Program-made: the position numbers and the translations under genes | Notes under the pieces: generated by a model | The model's input: only the letters and a program-made list of their open reading frames with translations | Told to the model about the DNA's origin: nothing | Database searches by the model: none | Assembly (NCBI RefSeq): GCF_021245985.1 | Contig: NZ_JAJQXA010000010.1 | Coordinates: forward strand, 124,001-188,000 | DNA from: Flavobacterium soyae | Lineage (GTDB): Bacteria; Bacteroidota; Bacteroidia; Flavobacteriales; Flavobacteriaceae | DNA length: 64,000 nt | Direction of reading: 5' to 3' | Shown: one piece after another, positions 19,701 to 28,610 of the stretch | Numbering within the stretch: position 1 is the stretch's first letter | Layout: the number at the start of each line of letters is the position of its first letter

Positions 19701-20579
19701 ATGCAATTAACTCTCGATACGAAGTTTGCTTTATACACCCCTCCTAAAGGTCAACTATTAAAATGGGTAGGAAACAAACAAAAATTTGCTTCTGAAATTG
19801 CAAGATTTTTCCCTGTAGATTTCAATACTTTCTATGAACCATTTGTAGGTAGTGGGGCAGTTTTAGCTACTGTATGTCCAAATCATGGAGTTGGTTCAGA
19901 TGCTTTCAAACCCTTAATTGAAATTTGGCAAAAACTGAAAGAAGACCCTCGTGGTCTAGTTGAATGGTATGCAATAAATCGAAATCGTCTAGAAAAAGAA
20001 GATAAAATAGCTGTCTATGAAAGTGTTAAAGCTTCTTTCAACAATAAACAAAATGGTTTAGATTTCTTATTTCTTACTCGTTCATGTTATGGAGGAATTG
20101 TTCGTTTTAGACAAGGAGATGGCTATATGAGTACGCCTTGCGGCCCTCATACTCCTATTTCTGTAGAAAGTTTCAAAAAGAGAGTGTTAGAATGGAGTAG
20201 GAGAATGACTAATGTTAATTTTATTCACGCTGATTATAAAGAAATTTTTGCCCAGGCATCAGAAGGAGACTTGATTTATTGTGATCCACCATATAGTCAT
20301 AGTCAAGGTATTCTTTATGGAGCTCAATCGTTTAAGTTAGAAGAGTTATTTAATGAAATATCTGATGCAAAGAGAAAAGGTATAAAAGTTGCTTTGAGTA
20401 TTGATGGAACCAAAAAATCAGGAAATTTTTTGTGTGACTTGCCAATACCGGAAAATGTCTTTGAAGAAGAAATATCTATAAGTGTAGGTCGCTCAATGCT
20501 AAAGAGATTTCAGATGGAAGGACAAACACTAGAAGAAGAGTTAGTAACTGATAGACTATTGTTGAATTATAAAGTTTAA
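19701..20579 (+). CDS. DNA adenine N6-methyltransferase (D12 class)
   Basis: Protective methylase of the cassette, 292 residues, normal for the Dam/DpnM/EcoRV class. Motif X is LLKWVGNKQKFA, motif I is FYEPFVGSGAVL and motif IV is the catalytic DPPYSHSQG. The segment FLFLTRSCYGGIVRF is also typical of D12 enzymes. It is divergent from the controller and endonuclease genes across an 87-base promoter region. The target is not known. Confidence 0.9.
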   Translation: MQLTLDTKFALYTPPKGQLLKWVGNKQKFASEIARFFPVDFNTFYEPFVGSGAVLATVCPNHGVGSDAFKPLIEIWQKLKEDPRGLVEWYAINRNRLEKEDKIAVYESVKASFNNKQNGLDFLFLTRSCYGGIVRFRQGDGYMSTPCGPHTPISVESFKKRVLEWSRRMTNVNFIHADYKEIFAQASEGDLIYCDPPYSHSQGILYGAQSFKLEELFNEISDAKRKGIKVALSIDGTKKSGNFLCDLPIPENVFEEEISISVGRSMLKRFQMEGQTLEEELVTDRLLLNYKV

Positions 20580-20599
20580 CAAATTTAAAAGCATAAAAA

Positions 20600-20676
20600 A
20601 ATGCCCTAAAGGAATTTCTCTTGAAAATATCGCACGTATGAACCGTGAGTATTTAGTAGCAAGATTAAAAGGATAA
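20600..20676 (+). repeat. sdhB: Right copy of the sdhB 3' end (pseudo 3' end)
   Basis: Encodes the last 24-25 codons of SdhB and a stop codon, with no upstream part of the gene. There are five base changes relative to 18244-18320, three of them in the last seven codons (ending LVARLKG instead of LAASLKG). The divergence suggests either the original chromosomal end or an end from a related strain rather than a fresh duplication. Confidence 0.9.
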
Positions 20677-20693
20677 CATATCTTTTTTTGTTT

Positions 20694-22997
20694 TTACTCA
20701 TAATACAACTGCGATTCACTTATTTCCTGTTTTTCTTTTCCTTCCTGCTGAATAAAACAAGTTAAAGTAGTTCCTCCAATCTGGTCAAAATAACTAATAT
20801 TGATTTTATGAAATCCCTTTTCAAGTTTAACAACTCCGTAAGCTTCATTGAGCCAATGAATGCCATCATTGTTTACAACTAATTCATTATCTATAAAAAG
20901 CTTCGATCCGTCGTCTGAAAGGGTCGAAATTGTATAATTTGCCGTTTCCGGAATAAAGATATATCCGTCAAATTTTAAGCCGATATAACGCTCGATTTTC
21001 GTTTTCCACTTTTCACTGCTGATTTTACCTTCAAAAATGCCTGAATTAACAGGTTTTGCCAATTCTAAATCCTGAACTTGCTGAAATAACGTTCCAGTAA
21101 AATAATCGAATTTTAAACCCTTTTTTGTTGGCTTTACCGCTAAAGCCGGTTTCAATTCAGGATTTTTAACCAATATTTTACTAATTGAACTTTTTCTGCC
21201 GCTCGGGCTGATTTGAACCGTTTTTATAATTCGGAATTCGCCTTTTGGAATATTTATCGGTACAGGTTTAGTATAAAGTTCTGCAGTTTCATCTGGATTA
21301 TAACCATCAATAGTATAAAAAATCTGCCCGTTTTTAATCGTTGGCTTTAAGTCCAGAATATATTTTGATGCGATTAAAGCCGTTTCTTCAGATCCAAAAG
21401 GAATTGGGACTTTATACATTCTTTTCTGTGCTTCCAGTTTTTCTAAATGATGCGGAATTCTGTTTAGAATAAAACTATTGTAATTTTTATTCTGAGGTTC
21501 TGTCCAGGCAATTTCTGCTAAAGCAAATACACGCGGATAAATCATATAATTTAATTTCGCAGGACTTGTCAAATATTCAGACCAAAGATTAGACTGAACT
21601 CCCATAATATATTTCTGCTCCTCAACCGTTAAACTGTCTACAGGAGTTGGATTGTAATTGTAGATTTTTTCAACCGTTGTTAACCTTCCAATAGTCAAAG
21701 GTTCCTGCGGAGAATAACCTTGATTATAATCTAAATATAAAACCTGTTCAGGATTCATAATTACAAAATGCTTTTGTTTCGCCGCGCTGATTCCGCCAGA
21801 TTCGCCACGCCATGACATCACCGCTGCATTTGGAGCAAGTCCGCCTTCGAGCATTTCGTCCCAGCCCAGAATTTGTCTTCCGTTTGCATTTAGGAATTTT
21901 TCAATTCGGGTTGTTAAGTAACTTTGTAATTCATGTTCGTTTTTCAAACCTAAAGCCACAATTCTTTTTTGGCAGTTCGGACATTCTTTCCATCTTGCTT
22001 TTGGGCATTCGTCTCCGCCAATATGAATATATTTACTAGGAAATAAAGCCATAACTTCGGTTAGAACATCTTCTAGAAAAGTAAAAGTTTCTTCTTTTCC
22101 CGCGCAAAAAATATCTTCAAAAACGCCCCATGATTCTACAACTTTGTAATTCCGATCCGGAAAACAAGATAAATTTGGGTAAGCTGTTACCGCCGCCGTT
22201 GCGTGACCCGGCATTTCGATTTCGGGAATAATATTTACATAATGATCTTCGGCAAATTTTACAATAGCCGCAATTTCTTCCTGAGTATAAAATCCGCCGT
22301 ACGGATTTCCGTCAAAAAAATAGGGGAATCTTTCAAATTTATTACCCACTAAAGTCTGTGCTCTTTTCGAACCCACTTCGGTCAATTTTGGATACTTTTT
22401 TATCTCAATTCTCCAGCCCTGATCGTCGGTTAAATGCCAATGTAAATTATTTAATTTATAATAGGACATTTGTGCAATAAAATCTTTTATAACATCAACC
22501 GAGAAAAAATGACGGCAGACATCGAGGTGAAGCCCGCGGTAGTTGTATCTGGGCTGGTCTTCAACAGAAATGCAAGGTAATTTTGCTTCCTGATTTTTGG
22601 ATTGATTCGGCAAAAGCTGCAATAAACTCTGAACAGCATAAAATAATCCTTCTTCACTTCCGGTTACGGTTATTTTTTTCGACGAAATATTGATTTTATA
22701 CCCTTCTTTTTTTGAAGCTGCAGATGGTTTTTCGGCAATAAACAAAACCTCAATATTGCTTTTTTTATTTGACGTATTCGAGTTTATAGCCGACTCAAAA
22801 ATCTGTGCCGTTTTCAATTCTCTTGCGCTGTATTTATTTTTATCAAATACAATTTTAATTTTTCCGTTGATGCGAATGCTGTCTCCGGTTGTTTTATAAA
22901 AATTAGGAGCGGGAATAATCGAAATATTATCTGAAGTACTTTGCGCATTTCCGAAAGAAAAACAGAAAATCAAAAAGAGAAATATACTTTTTTGCAT
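20694..22997 (-). CDS. GH20 beta-N-acetylhexosaminidase with C-terminal PA14 domain
   Basis: Releases terminal N-acetylhexosamine from chitooligosaccharides or glycans; 767 residues. The start at 22997 is chosen because it gives a clean signal peptide (MQKSIFLFLIFCFSFGNAQ); a longer frame would bury it. The GH20b domain is followed by the catalytic barrel with HWHLTDDQGWR and the catalytic pair in IHIGGDECPK. Residues from about 620 form a PA14 lectin-like domain (LKFDYFTG, TISTLSDDGSKLFID). It is divergent from a DeoR regulator and carries in its promoter the same 15-base box as susC. Confidence 0.93.
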   Translation of the reverse strand: MQKSIFLFLIFCFSFGNAQSTSDNISIIPAPNFYKTTGDSIRINGKIKIVFDKNKYSARELKTAQIFESAINSNTSNKKSNIEVLFIAEKPSAASKKEGYKINISSKKITVTGSEEGLFYAVQSLLQLLPNQSKNQEAKLPCISVEDQPRYNYRGLHLDVCRHFFSVDVIKDFIAQMSYYKLNNLHWHLTDDQGWRIEIKKYPKLTEVGSKRAQTLVGNKFERFPYFFDGNPYGGFYTQEEIAAIVKFAEDHYVNIIPEIEMPGHATAAVTAYPNLSCFPDRNYKVVESWGVFEDIFCAGKEETFTFLEDVLTEVMALFPSKYIHIGGDECPKARWKECPNCQKRIVALGLKNEHELQSYLTTRIEKFLNANGRQILGWDEMLEGGLAPNAAVMSWRGESGGISAAKQKHFVIMNPEQVLYLDYNQGYSPQEPLTIGRLTTVEKIYNYNPTPVDSLTVEEQKYIMGVQSNLWSEYLTSPAKLNYMIYPRVFALAEIAWTEPQNKNYNSFILNRIPHHLEKLEAQKRMYKVPIPFGSEETALIASKYILDLKPTIKNGQIFYTIDGYNPDETAELYTKPVPINIPKGEFRIIKTVQISPSGRKSSISKILVKNPELKPALAVKPTKKGLKFDYFTGTLFQQVQDLELAKPVNSGIFEGKISSEKWKTKIERYIGLKFDGYIFIPETANYTISTLSDDGSKLFIDNELVVNNDGIHWLNEAYGVVKLEKGFHKINISYFDQIGGTTLTCFIQQEGKEKQEISESQLYYE

Positions 22998-23006
22998 GGT
23001 TACTTT

Positions 23007-23024
23007 TTTGTTTTGTGAAACAAA
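23007..23024. promoter_or_regulatory. Inverted repeat in the hexosaminidase leader
   Basis: TTTGTTT, 4 bases, AAACAAA, a perfect 7-base inverted repeat overlapping the -7 box (23021-23028) and 10 bases upstream of the hexosaminidase start. It is a candidate repressor site, perhaps for the neighbouring DeoR protein. Confidence 0.4.
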
Positions 23025-23061
23025 TTTAAGGTTTGTAAAATTAGTCTGCATTTTTTTTGCA
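23021..23061 (-). promoter_or_regulatory. Hexosaminidase promoter with TGCA-T7-TGCA box
   Basis: On the minus strand, the -7 box TAAATTTG is at 23028-23021. TGCATTTTTTTTGCA (23047-23061) lies 18 bases upstream of it, where a -33 element would sit. The same 15-mer occurs twice before susC. Confidence 0.6.
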
Positions 23062-23187
23062 GAAGGTATTACTGTTTAAATGTCTTTAAAATAGTATAAT
23101 TAACTTTTTAATTACGTTGTGTTATAATTTGTTTCGCAAGAATATTGCATTTATTGTTTACATTTGTCCTTACAAAAACGAATTTGC

Positions 23188-23964
23188 ATGAATAATGATA
23201 ATGAAATGGTTAATTACACTAAAGAAGAACGTAAAAATCTTATTTTAAAAGAGATTAACTTGCATACTCGTGTAAGTTTTGAAACCCTTTCGACTAAATT
23301 ATTTGTTTCAGAAGATACTGTAAGACGTGATATAAATGAACTTGAGTCAGAATCTTTATTGATTAAAGTGAAAGGCGGGGCGATGACAAAAGCGTATCAC
23401 CATACTTCATCTAATCAAACTTATGCTGGCGAATCTAAAAAAGTTATTGCACAAAAAACTTTAGGACTTCTGCGTGACGGAATGGTTTTACTTATTGGCG
23501 GCGGAACGACAATTAGAGAATTCATTCGTTTAATTCCTAATGATTTAAGTTTAACTATTTTTACGGTTACCGTTTTATCTGCGGTTGAACTTCTGGATAA
23601 ACCCAATGTTAAAATTATCATGATTGGCGGCAGCATTTCGTCGTACAGCCAAATGTGCGTGAGCGGCGATGTTTATAATCAGCTTGCTAATATTAAAGTC
23701 GATTTATTAATATTAGGAACCAATGCTTTAGATATTGAAGGCGGTTTCTCAGATTCTGACTGGGAAACAGTTCAGGTAAAAAAAGCAATGATTCAGGCTT
23801 CAGAAAAAACAGCGATTCTTACGATTTCTGAAAAACTGGATACGGTTCTAAAAATGAAAATTGCCAACTTATCTGAGGTAGATTACGTTGTGACGGAAGT
23901 TGATCCAGACGACGAAAAATTACAATCGTATAAGAAGGCAGTTCCAAGTTTAGTTTTTATTTAA
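23188..23964 (+). CDS. DeoR/GlpR family transcriptional regulator
   Basis: A 258-residue repressor-type protein. The N-terminal winged helix (about 15-60) has KEERKNLIL, STKLFVSEDTVRRDI and the L-x-x-x-x-L-x-K-x-x-GGA junction. The C-terminal sensor domain, related to sugar-phosphate isomerases, has LLIGGGTT and the signature ILGTNALDIEGGFSD. The ATG at 23188 is used; an upstream TTG would add eight residues. Family members usually sense a phosphorylated sugar intermediate, which here could be KDPG. It is divergent from the hexosaminidase and convergent, with a 4-base overlap, with the M19 gene. Confidence 0.9.
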   Translation: MNNDNEMVNYTKEERKNLILKEINLHTRVSFETLSTKLFVSEDTVRRDINELESESLLIKVKGGAMTKAYHHTSSNQTYAGESKKVIAQKTLGLLRDGMVLLIGGGTTIREFIRLIPNDLSLTIFTVTVLSAVELLDKPNVKIIMIGGSISSYSQMCVSGDVYNQLANIKVDLLILGTNALDIEGGFSDSDWETVQVKKAMIQASEKTAILTISEKLDTVLKMKIANLSEVDYVVTEVDPDDEKLQSYKKAVPSLVFI

Positions 23965-25031
23965 TCCCAATTCTTCATTAAAAAGTTGATCCAGTTTTGG
24001 TGAAAGATTTTATTTAAATCTTCATCAGAATAGCCGTTGTTTTTAAAAATCAAAACCAACTTTTGCAAATCAGCAATCGTATTTAAATCATACGGAGATT
24101 GTTCTGTACCAAAAGCACCATCCAAATCTGAACCTACACCAATGTGATTCGCGTTTCCGGCCAATTGACAAATATGATCCATGTGTTTGAAAACCGTTTC
24201 TAAATCACAATTCATTTCCAAAGGCATTGAAATACCTCTCTGCCAATTCGGAACCAGCATCCAGGCATCTAAAGCGCCGCCAATGACAGCTCCTCTCGAA
24301 ATCAAAGCTTTTATCATTTCATCGCTGTATTGACGATTATGATCCACCAGACTTCTGCAATTGTTATGACTTGCCCAAATTGGCCCGTTATAATGATCTA
24401 AAGCCTGCCAAAAAGCATCGTCGCATAAATGCGTTGCATCCAGAATAATATTCAAACGCTCCATTTCTTTTAATAAATCAAGACCATTTTGATTCATTTT
24501 TCCCGTTGCGTCCGTTCCGTTTGCGTAACGTCCGGGGCCGTAATGTGCTGGGCCAATCGCTCGTAAACCGTAATTGTATGCTTTTTCTAAATAAGAAATA
24601 TCAATTATAGAATCTGCGCCTTCTAAACTTAAAATATAGCCAATTGGTTTTTTATCGTTTGGAGTTCCGTCGTTCCACAAATCAAGTTGTTTTTGGAGTG
24701 ATTTTTTATCTGTAATTGGTGTTATCTCTCCCGCTTCTTCCATGGCTTTGTACCAAGTCAATTGCCCTTGCGTTTGTGCCCAGGCTTGCTCAGGAGAATT
24801 CCAACCCGGAATAATACTGCCGGGTTTTACAAATCTTGCAATCTGCGTTGCCACAACAATTCCGATATTGCCGCGTCGCAAATCAGGAAATGAAACCGTA
24901 GCACGTTTGCGATCCGGTTTATCTGTCATACCTTTTTCTAAACTACGCAGAGTAGGAACATCATTTCTTAAATCACGGTTCCACTCCATCGCATTCATGC
25001 TCAGGTCTAAATGGGCGTCTATTATAAACAT
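23961..25031 (-). CDS. Peptidase M19 (membrane dipeptidase) family amidohydrolase
   Basis: A zinc amidohydrolase of 356 residues without a signal peptide. The metal ligands of the renal dipeptidase family are visible: IDAHLDLS, the Glu in LSLEGADS, the His in DATHLCDD and in WASHNN, and the Asp in VGSDLDGAFG. Family members cleave dipeptides, often with a C-terminal D-residue. Some amidohydrolase-superfamily relatives remove N-acyl groups. In this operon, a role in N-deacetylation of an amino-sugar acid is possible but unproven. It is the last gene of the minus-strand catabolic unit. Confidence 0.88.
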   Translation of the reverse strand: MFIIDAHLDLSMNAMEWNRDLRNDVPTLRSLEKGMTDKPDRKRATVSFPDLRRGNIGIVVATQIARFVKPGSIIPGWNSPEQAWAQTQGQLTWYKAMEEAGEITPITDKKSLQKQLDLWNDGTPNDKKPIGYILSLEGADSIIDISYLEKAYNYGLRAIGPAHYGPGRYANGTDATGKMNQNGLDLLKEMERLNIILDATHLCDDAFWQALDHYNGPIWASHNNCRSLVDHNRQYSDEMIKALISRGAVIGGALDAWMLVPNWQRGISMPLEMNCDLETVFKHMDHICQLAGNANHIGVGSDLDGAFGTEQSPYDLNTIADLQKLVLIFKNNGYSDEDLNKIFHQNWINFLMKNWD

Positions 25032-25048
25032 ATATTTTGACTTAAATT

Positions 25049-26164
25049 TTATACATTAATTTCTCTGCTTCGGGCGGCAACCTTCCATTGATCATAAATT
25101 TGATGTCCTTTATTTACAACCTGAACAGCATCATAAAGCGCACAGGTAGGGCATACATGATAAGGAAGAGCATAAATAGTGCTGCCAATTTTATACTCGT
25201 TTTTTCCTTTGTTTTCTAAAATCAAATGTTCTTCAGAATGTGCTGTTGGGATTAGATTTTCATCATTTAAAATCACCAATCGTTTATCAATTGGGTTTTC
25301 TGAAGCAACAGCTTTGTAGCCAATATCTATACAAAGCGTTGATCTTGTTGGTTTTGAAATTATGGTTCCAACGATAACTAAAGCAGGTTTGAATTTTTGT
25401 TCGGGCAAATGAATATGATAATTAGAATCCCAAAAAACAAATGTTCCCGGACTGCATTCTACATTTTCCTGCGTAGCATAAAACGGAAATGTATTAGAAC
25501 CGCCGGCAACAATTTTTAATTCATAACCCAGTTTTTGTTCGATTGCTTCTGTTTTTTCTTTTATTTCAGAAAATGAACTTGAAGCCGCATTCGTTCGTTC
25601 TTCGGCACTGCCTTTTAAATGGCCGTCGTAAATATGAATTCCTTCAAAATGAAGGTTTTTTAATTTAATAATTTTATCAACTAAAGCCGTCCAATCTTCT
25701 GAAATAGAGAATCCGGTTCTGTTCATTCCGGTATTTAAATCCAGATAAACATTCAGTTTTAAATCATTTTTTTTAGCAATTTCATTTAAGGCTTTCGCCG
25801 AATCCAGATTGTCTGTAATGGTAGAAAAAGAAGTATCAGGATATTTTTGAATTAACGAAATCCATCTTTCTTTTTTAATCCCAACAGGTTGATAGGCGAG
25901 AAGAACATCCGGAATTTCGTGTATTGCTCCTAGTTCGGCTTCGGCAATTGTGGCGCATTTTATTTTTTTGATGTTGTAAATTTTAAACAACTCCAGAATT
26001 TCGCCAATTTTATGCGTTTTAATATGAGGCCTTAATTTTTGTGTGTTACCATTTACTGAACCAATAAGGCGTTCAAGATTAAACCGGATACGATCTTCGT
26101 AAGCGGCTAAAAATGGCGTATCAATGTTGATATCAGATTTAATTTTCCACCAATTTTCCTGCAT
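25049..26164 (-). CDS. D-threonine aldolase / D-serine dehydratase-like PLP enzyme (fold III)
   Basis: A 371-residue alanine-racemase-like enzyme. The PLP lysine lies in RPHIKTHK (about 45-52). The phosphate-binding region includes the glycine-rich VAGGSNTFP. Near the C-terminus, H-x-C (about 336-338, in YHVCPTC) occupies the metal site; zinc-dependent D-serine dehydratases use His and Cys there. D-glucosaminate dehydratase activity, which gives 2-keto-3-deoxygluconate and ammonia, is also plausible. The next two genes are KDPG aldolase and KDG kinase, 3 and 12 bases apart in one transcript, which favours a reaction feeding KDG. Family certain, substrate not. Confidence 0.85.
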   Translation of the reverse strand: MQENWWKIKSDINIDTPFLAAYEDRIRFNLERLIGSVNGNTQKLRPHIKTHKIGEILELFKIYNIKKIKCATIAEAELGAIHEIPDVLLAYQPVGIKKERWISLIQKYPDTSFSTITDNLDSAKALNEIAKKNDLKLNVYLDLNTGMNRTGFSISEDWTALVDKIIKLKNLHFEGIHIYDGHLKGSAEERTNAASSSFSEIKEKTEAIEQKLGYELKIVAGGSNTFPFYATQENVECSPGTFVFWDSNYHIHLPEQKFKPALVIVGTIISKPTRSTLCIDIGYKAVASENPIDKRLVILNDENLIPTAHSEEHLILENKGKNEYKIGSTIYALPYHVCPTCALYDAVQVVNKGHQIYDQWKVAARSREINV

Positions 26165-26167
26165 AAT

Positions 26168-26815
26168 TTAGTTTCTTGTTTTTTCTACAACTTCAATTAA
26201 ATTTTGAAAAGCCTGCAATGCCTGCTCATAATTTAAATTCAAAAGCATTTCTTTCGAAAATAAATTAGAACCAATTCCCACGCAGACAACTCCAGATTTA
26301 AACCATGATTTTAAATTGCTTTCTTCGAGCGTTACGCCTCCGGTTGGCATTATTTTTAAACTTGGGAAAGGCGCTCGTATCGCTTTTACATATCCGGGAC
26401 CACCGATTTTATCAGCCGGAAAAAGTTTTACAACCTCGGCACCTAATTTATTGGCATGTAATATTTCGTTTAATGTAGCAGCCCCGGGAATCCAGTAAAT
26501 ATTATTCTTAAAGCAATACGCTCCAATTTCCGGGTCGGTGTGCGGACAAACAATGCAGTCTACCCCTAATTGATGGTATATTGCTGCTTCTTCAACAGAC
26601 AAAATAGAGCCAACGGCTATTTTAACATCCAGATTATTTGCTTTTTTAAAGGCTGTCATTTGAGTAAAAACTTCTTTTGCATCATTGGCGCGAGCAGCAA
26701 ACTCGATAATTTTTATGCCAGCATCAGCCGCTGATCGCAATACTATTTGGGCTGTTTCAATGTTGATTTGGGTTACTAACGGAAGTACACCCTGCGTTTT
26801 TAAAATGCTGTACAT
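26168..26815 (-). CDS. Bifunctional 4-hydroxy-2-oxoglutarate / KDPG aldolase
   Basis: Class I aldolase that splits 2-keto-3-deoxy-6-phosphogluconate into pyruvate and glyceraldehyde 3-phosphate. At 215 residues it has the usual length. The catalytic Glu is in EFAARAND and the Schiff-base Lys in VVKLFPADKIGG. The phosphate-binding end has MPTGGV. It follows the KDG kinase gene by 9 bases, so kinase and aldolase form the lower Entner-Doudoroff pair in one operon. Confidence 0.92.
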   Translation of the reverse strand: MYSILKTQGVLPLVTQINIETAQIVLRSAADAGIKIIEFAARANDAKEVFTQMTAFKKANNLDVKIAVGSILSVEEAAIYHQLGVDCIVCPHTDPEIGAYCFKNNIYWIPGAATLNEILHANKLGAEVVKLFPADKIGGPGYVKAIRAPFPSLKIMPTGGVTLEESNLKSWFKSGVVCVGIGSNLFSKEMLLNLNYEQALQAFQNLIEVVEKTRN

Positions 26816-26824
26816 ATTCTTTAT

Positions 26825-27856
26825 TTATCTATTAATTCTATTACTTGAGCCGTTTTTAATAAAATGACTTATTTCGTTGAAACTGCTTATGGCGAAATCT
26901 CCGTGAATACTTTGTTTGATTACGCCGCAGGCTGCTGCCCATTCAATACATTCCTGCCCGGATAATTTATTGGATAATCCGTATAATAATCCTGCGTTGA
27001 ACGCATCTCCAGAACCAATTTGGTCGGTTACAACATGTATTTTGTGTTCTGGTGTTTGGTAAAAATTACCTTCATGAATCAATAAACCTTTGTACAAATG
27101 CGCCGGCCCGTCTGATTTTCTAAAACTCATGGCGAATGTTTTTAGAAAAGGCATTTTTACTTTTAATAATTCGAATGTTTTTTGAAAACGATTTTCGTCA
27201 GATTCATTTTTATCGGTTTTAATTCCGAAATAAATTTCAATCGCATCTAGATCAGCAACCGTAATTGTGCTGTATTGAAGCAAATCTGGCATAATTTCCG
27301 ACGGATGTTTTCCGTACTGCCATAATTTGGATCGGTAATTAAAATCAGAAGAAATCGGAAGGCCTTTTTTATGTGCTGTTAAAATTGCTTCTTTACAAGC
27401 TAAACCTGCTTCGTGAGAAACTCCCGGACTTATTCCTGACCAGTGAAAATGCGTAACATCTTCTAAAACTTCGTTCCAGTTAATTTGATCTTTTTGAATG
27501 GTTGCAAAAGAAGAATTGCTTCGGTCATAAATAACCTGCGATTGTCTTATTTGATTTCCGGATTCGACAAAATACAAGCCCAAACGTTCTCCGCCGTAAA
27601 CACATTTTGAAGTGTTTATTTTGTATTTCTGAAGTTCGTTTAAAGCCAGTTGTGCCAAATCATTTTCGGGTAATCGTGTAATATAATCGGTTTGGATTCC
27701 GAGTTGGGAAAGTAAAACACAAACATTGGCTTCGGCACCGCCCACATGAATTTTTATTTCATCTGCCTGTGTAAACCGGTTTCCATTGGCAACATTCATC
27801 CGAAGTAATAATTCTCCAAATGTTGCTATTCTTGTTTGTGGGATATTTGTATTCAT
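26825..27856 (-). CDS. PfkB-family sugar kinase, probable 2-keto-3-deoxygluconate kinase
   Basis: A ribokinase-type kinase of 343 residues. ATG at 27856 is chosen over an upstream start in repeat DNA. The first PfkB signature is GGAEANVCVLLSQLG. The second, with the catalytic base, is DQIGSGDAFNAG. A location directly before KDPG aldolase makes KDG the best substrate guess, giving KDPG. A 282-base spacer with nested palindromes separates it from ridA upstream, so it may have its own promoter or be attenuated. Confidence 0.88.
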   Translation of the reverse strand: MNTNIPQTRIATFGELLLRMNVANGNRFTQADEIKIHVGGAEANVCVLLSQLGIQTDYITRLPENDLAQLALNELQKYKINTSKCVYGGERLGLYFVESGNQIRQSQVIYDRSNSSFATIQKDQINWNEVLEDVTHFHWSGISPGVSHEAGLACKEAILTAHKKGLPISSDFNYRSKLWQYGKHPSEIMPDLLQYSTITVADLDAIEIYFGIKTDKNESDENRFQKTFELLKVKMPFLKTFAMSFRKSDGPAHLYKGLLIHEGNFYQTPEHKIHVVTDQIGSGDAFNAGLLYGLSNKLSGQECIEWAAACGVIKQSIHGDFAISSFNEISHFIKNGSSNRINR

Positions 27857-27870
27857 GTTTTTTGTTTTTT

Positions 27871-28044
27871 GCCACAGATTATACAGATTAAAAGGATTTC
27901 TTTGGATGGTGGTTAAATCTTTTGCCACGAATTACACGAATTTGCACTAATTTTTATGTGCTTGAAGTAAAAAAAGTAATTCGTGAAAATTCGTGTAATT
28001 CGTGGCGAAAAAAAATAATCCTTTTAATCTGTATAATCTGTGGC
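27871..28044. repeat. Nested concentric palindrome between kinase and ridA genes
   Basis: Outer arms of 28 bases (27871-27898 and 28017-28044; CCACAGATTATACAG type) are perfect reverse complements. Inner arms of 20 bases (27924-27943 and 27987-28006; CCACGAATTACACGAATTT) are also perfect. A further decayed CCACAGACTTAG arm with partner GTCTGTGG follows to 28133. Confidence 0.9.
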
Positions 28045-28138
28045 CTATATATTTTTACATAACCACAGACTTAGAATCAAAGTATTTCCTTAACCAATTC
28101 AGATTGCTCTTTAATCTTTATCGTCTGTGGCCTATTTT

Positions 28139-28606
28139 TTAGAATAATTCGAAAACAGCTTCAACTTCAACAGGAATATTGTCTGGTAAAGAACCCATTC
28201 CTACGGCGCTTCTTACTCCAATTCCGTTTTCCTGTCCCCAAACTTCAGCAAACAATTCACTGCAGCCGTTTATTACATACGGATGTCTTAGGAAGTCGCC
28301 GTTGCAATTCACCATTCCCAATACTTTTATCACTCGTTTTACTTTGTTCAGGCTTCCAAAATTGGTTACAATTGTCGAAAGCATAGTCAAGCCAACTTGT
28401 CTTGCGGCTAGTTTTCCTTCTTCGATATCCATGTTATCACCAATTCGGCCAATGATTAAAGATTTATCGTCGCGAACAGGACCGTGACCAGAAAGATACA
28501 GGTATTTTCCGTCGACTAAATAAGGTTTATATATACCAAGAGGTTGAGGTGCTGGCGGTAATGAAAGGCCAAGGGTTTCAAATTTTTCTTGTGGTAATAA
28601 ATTCAT
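28139..28606 (-). CDS. RidA family enamine/imine deaminase
   Basis: A 155-residue YjgF/YER057c/UK114 protein, slightly longer than the usual 130. The C-terminal region GVRSAVGMGSLPDNIPVEVEAVF keeps the key arginine and the conserved end of the active site. RidA proteins hydrolyse enamine/imine intermediates such as 2-aminoacrylate released by PLP dehydratases. A fold-III PLP enzyme in the same cluster is therefore a natural partner. It starts 4 bases after the permease gene, so the two are co-transcribed. Confidence 0.9.
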   Translation of the reverse strand: MNLLPQEKFETLGLSLPPAPQPLGIYKPYLVDGKYLYLSGHGPVRDDKSLIIGRIGDNMDIEEGKLAARQVGLTMLSTIVTNFGSLNKVKRVIKVLGMVNCNGDFLRHPYVINGCSELFAEVWGQENGIGVRSAVGMGSLPDNIPVEVEAVFELF

Positions 28607-28610
28607 GATA

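Noticed and set aside
23961..26164. Peptidoglycan dipeptide and D-amino-acid recycling as the sole role of the locus
   Set aside because: The M19 and D-threonine-aldolase-like genes would fit, but KDG kinase, KDPG aldolase, GntP and GH20 would be left unexplained; kept only as an alternative.
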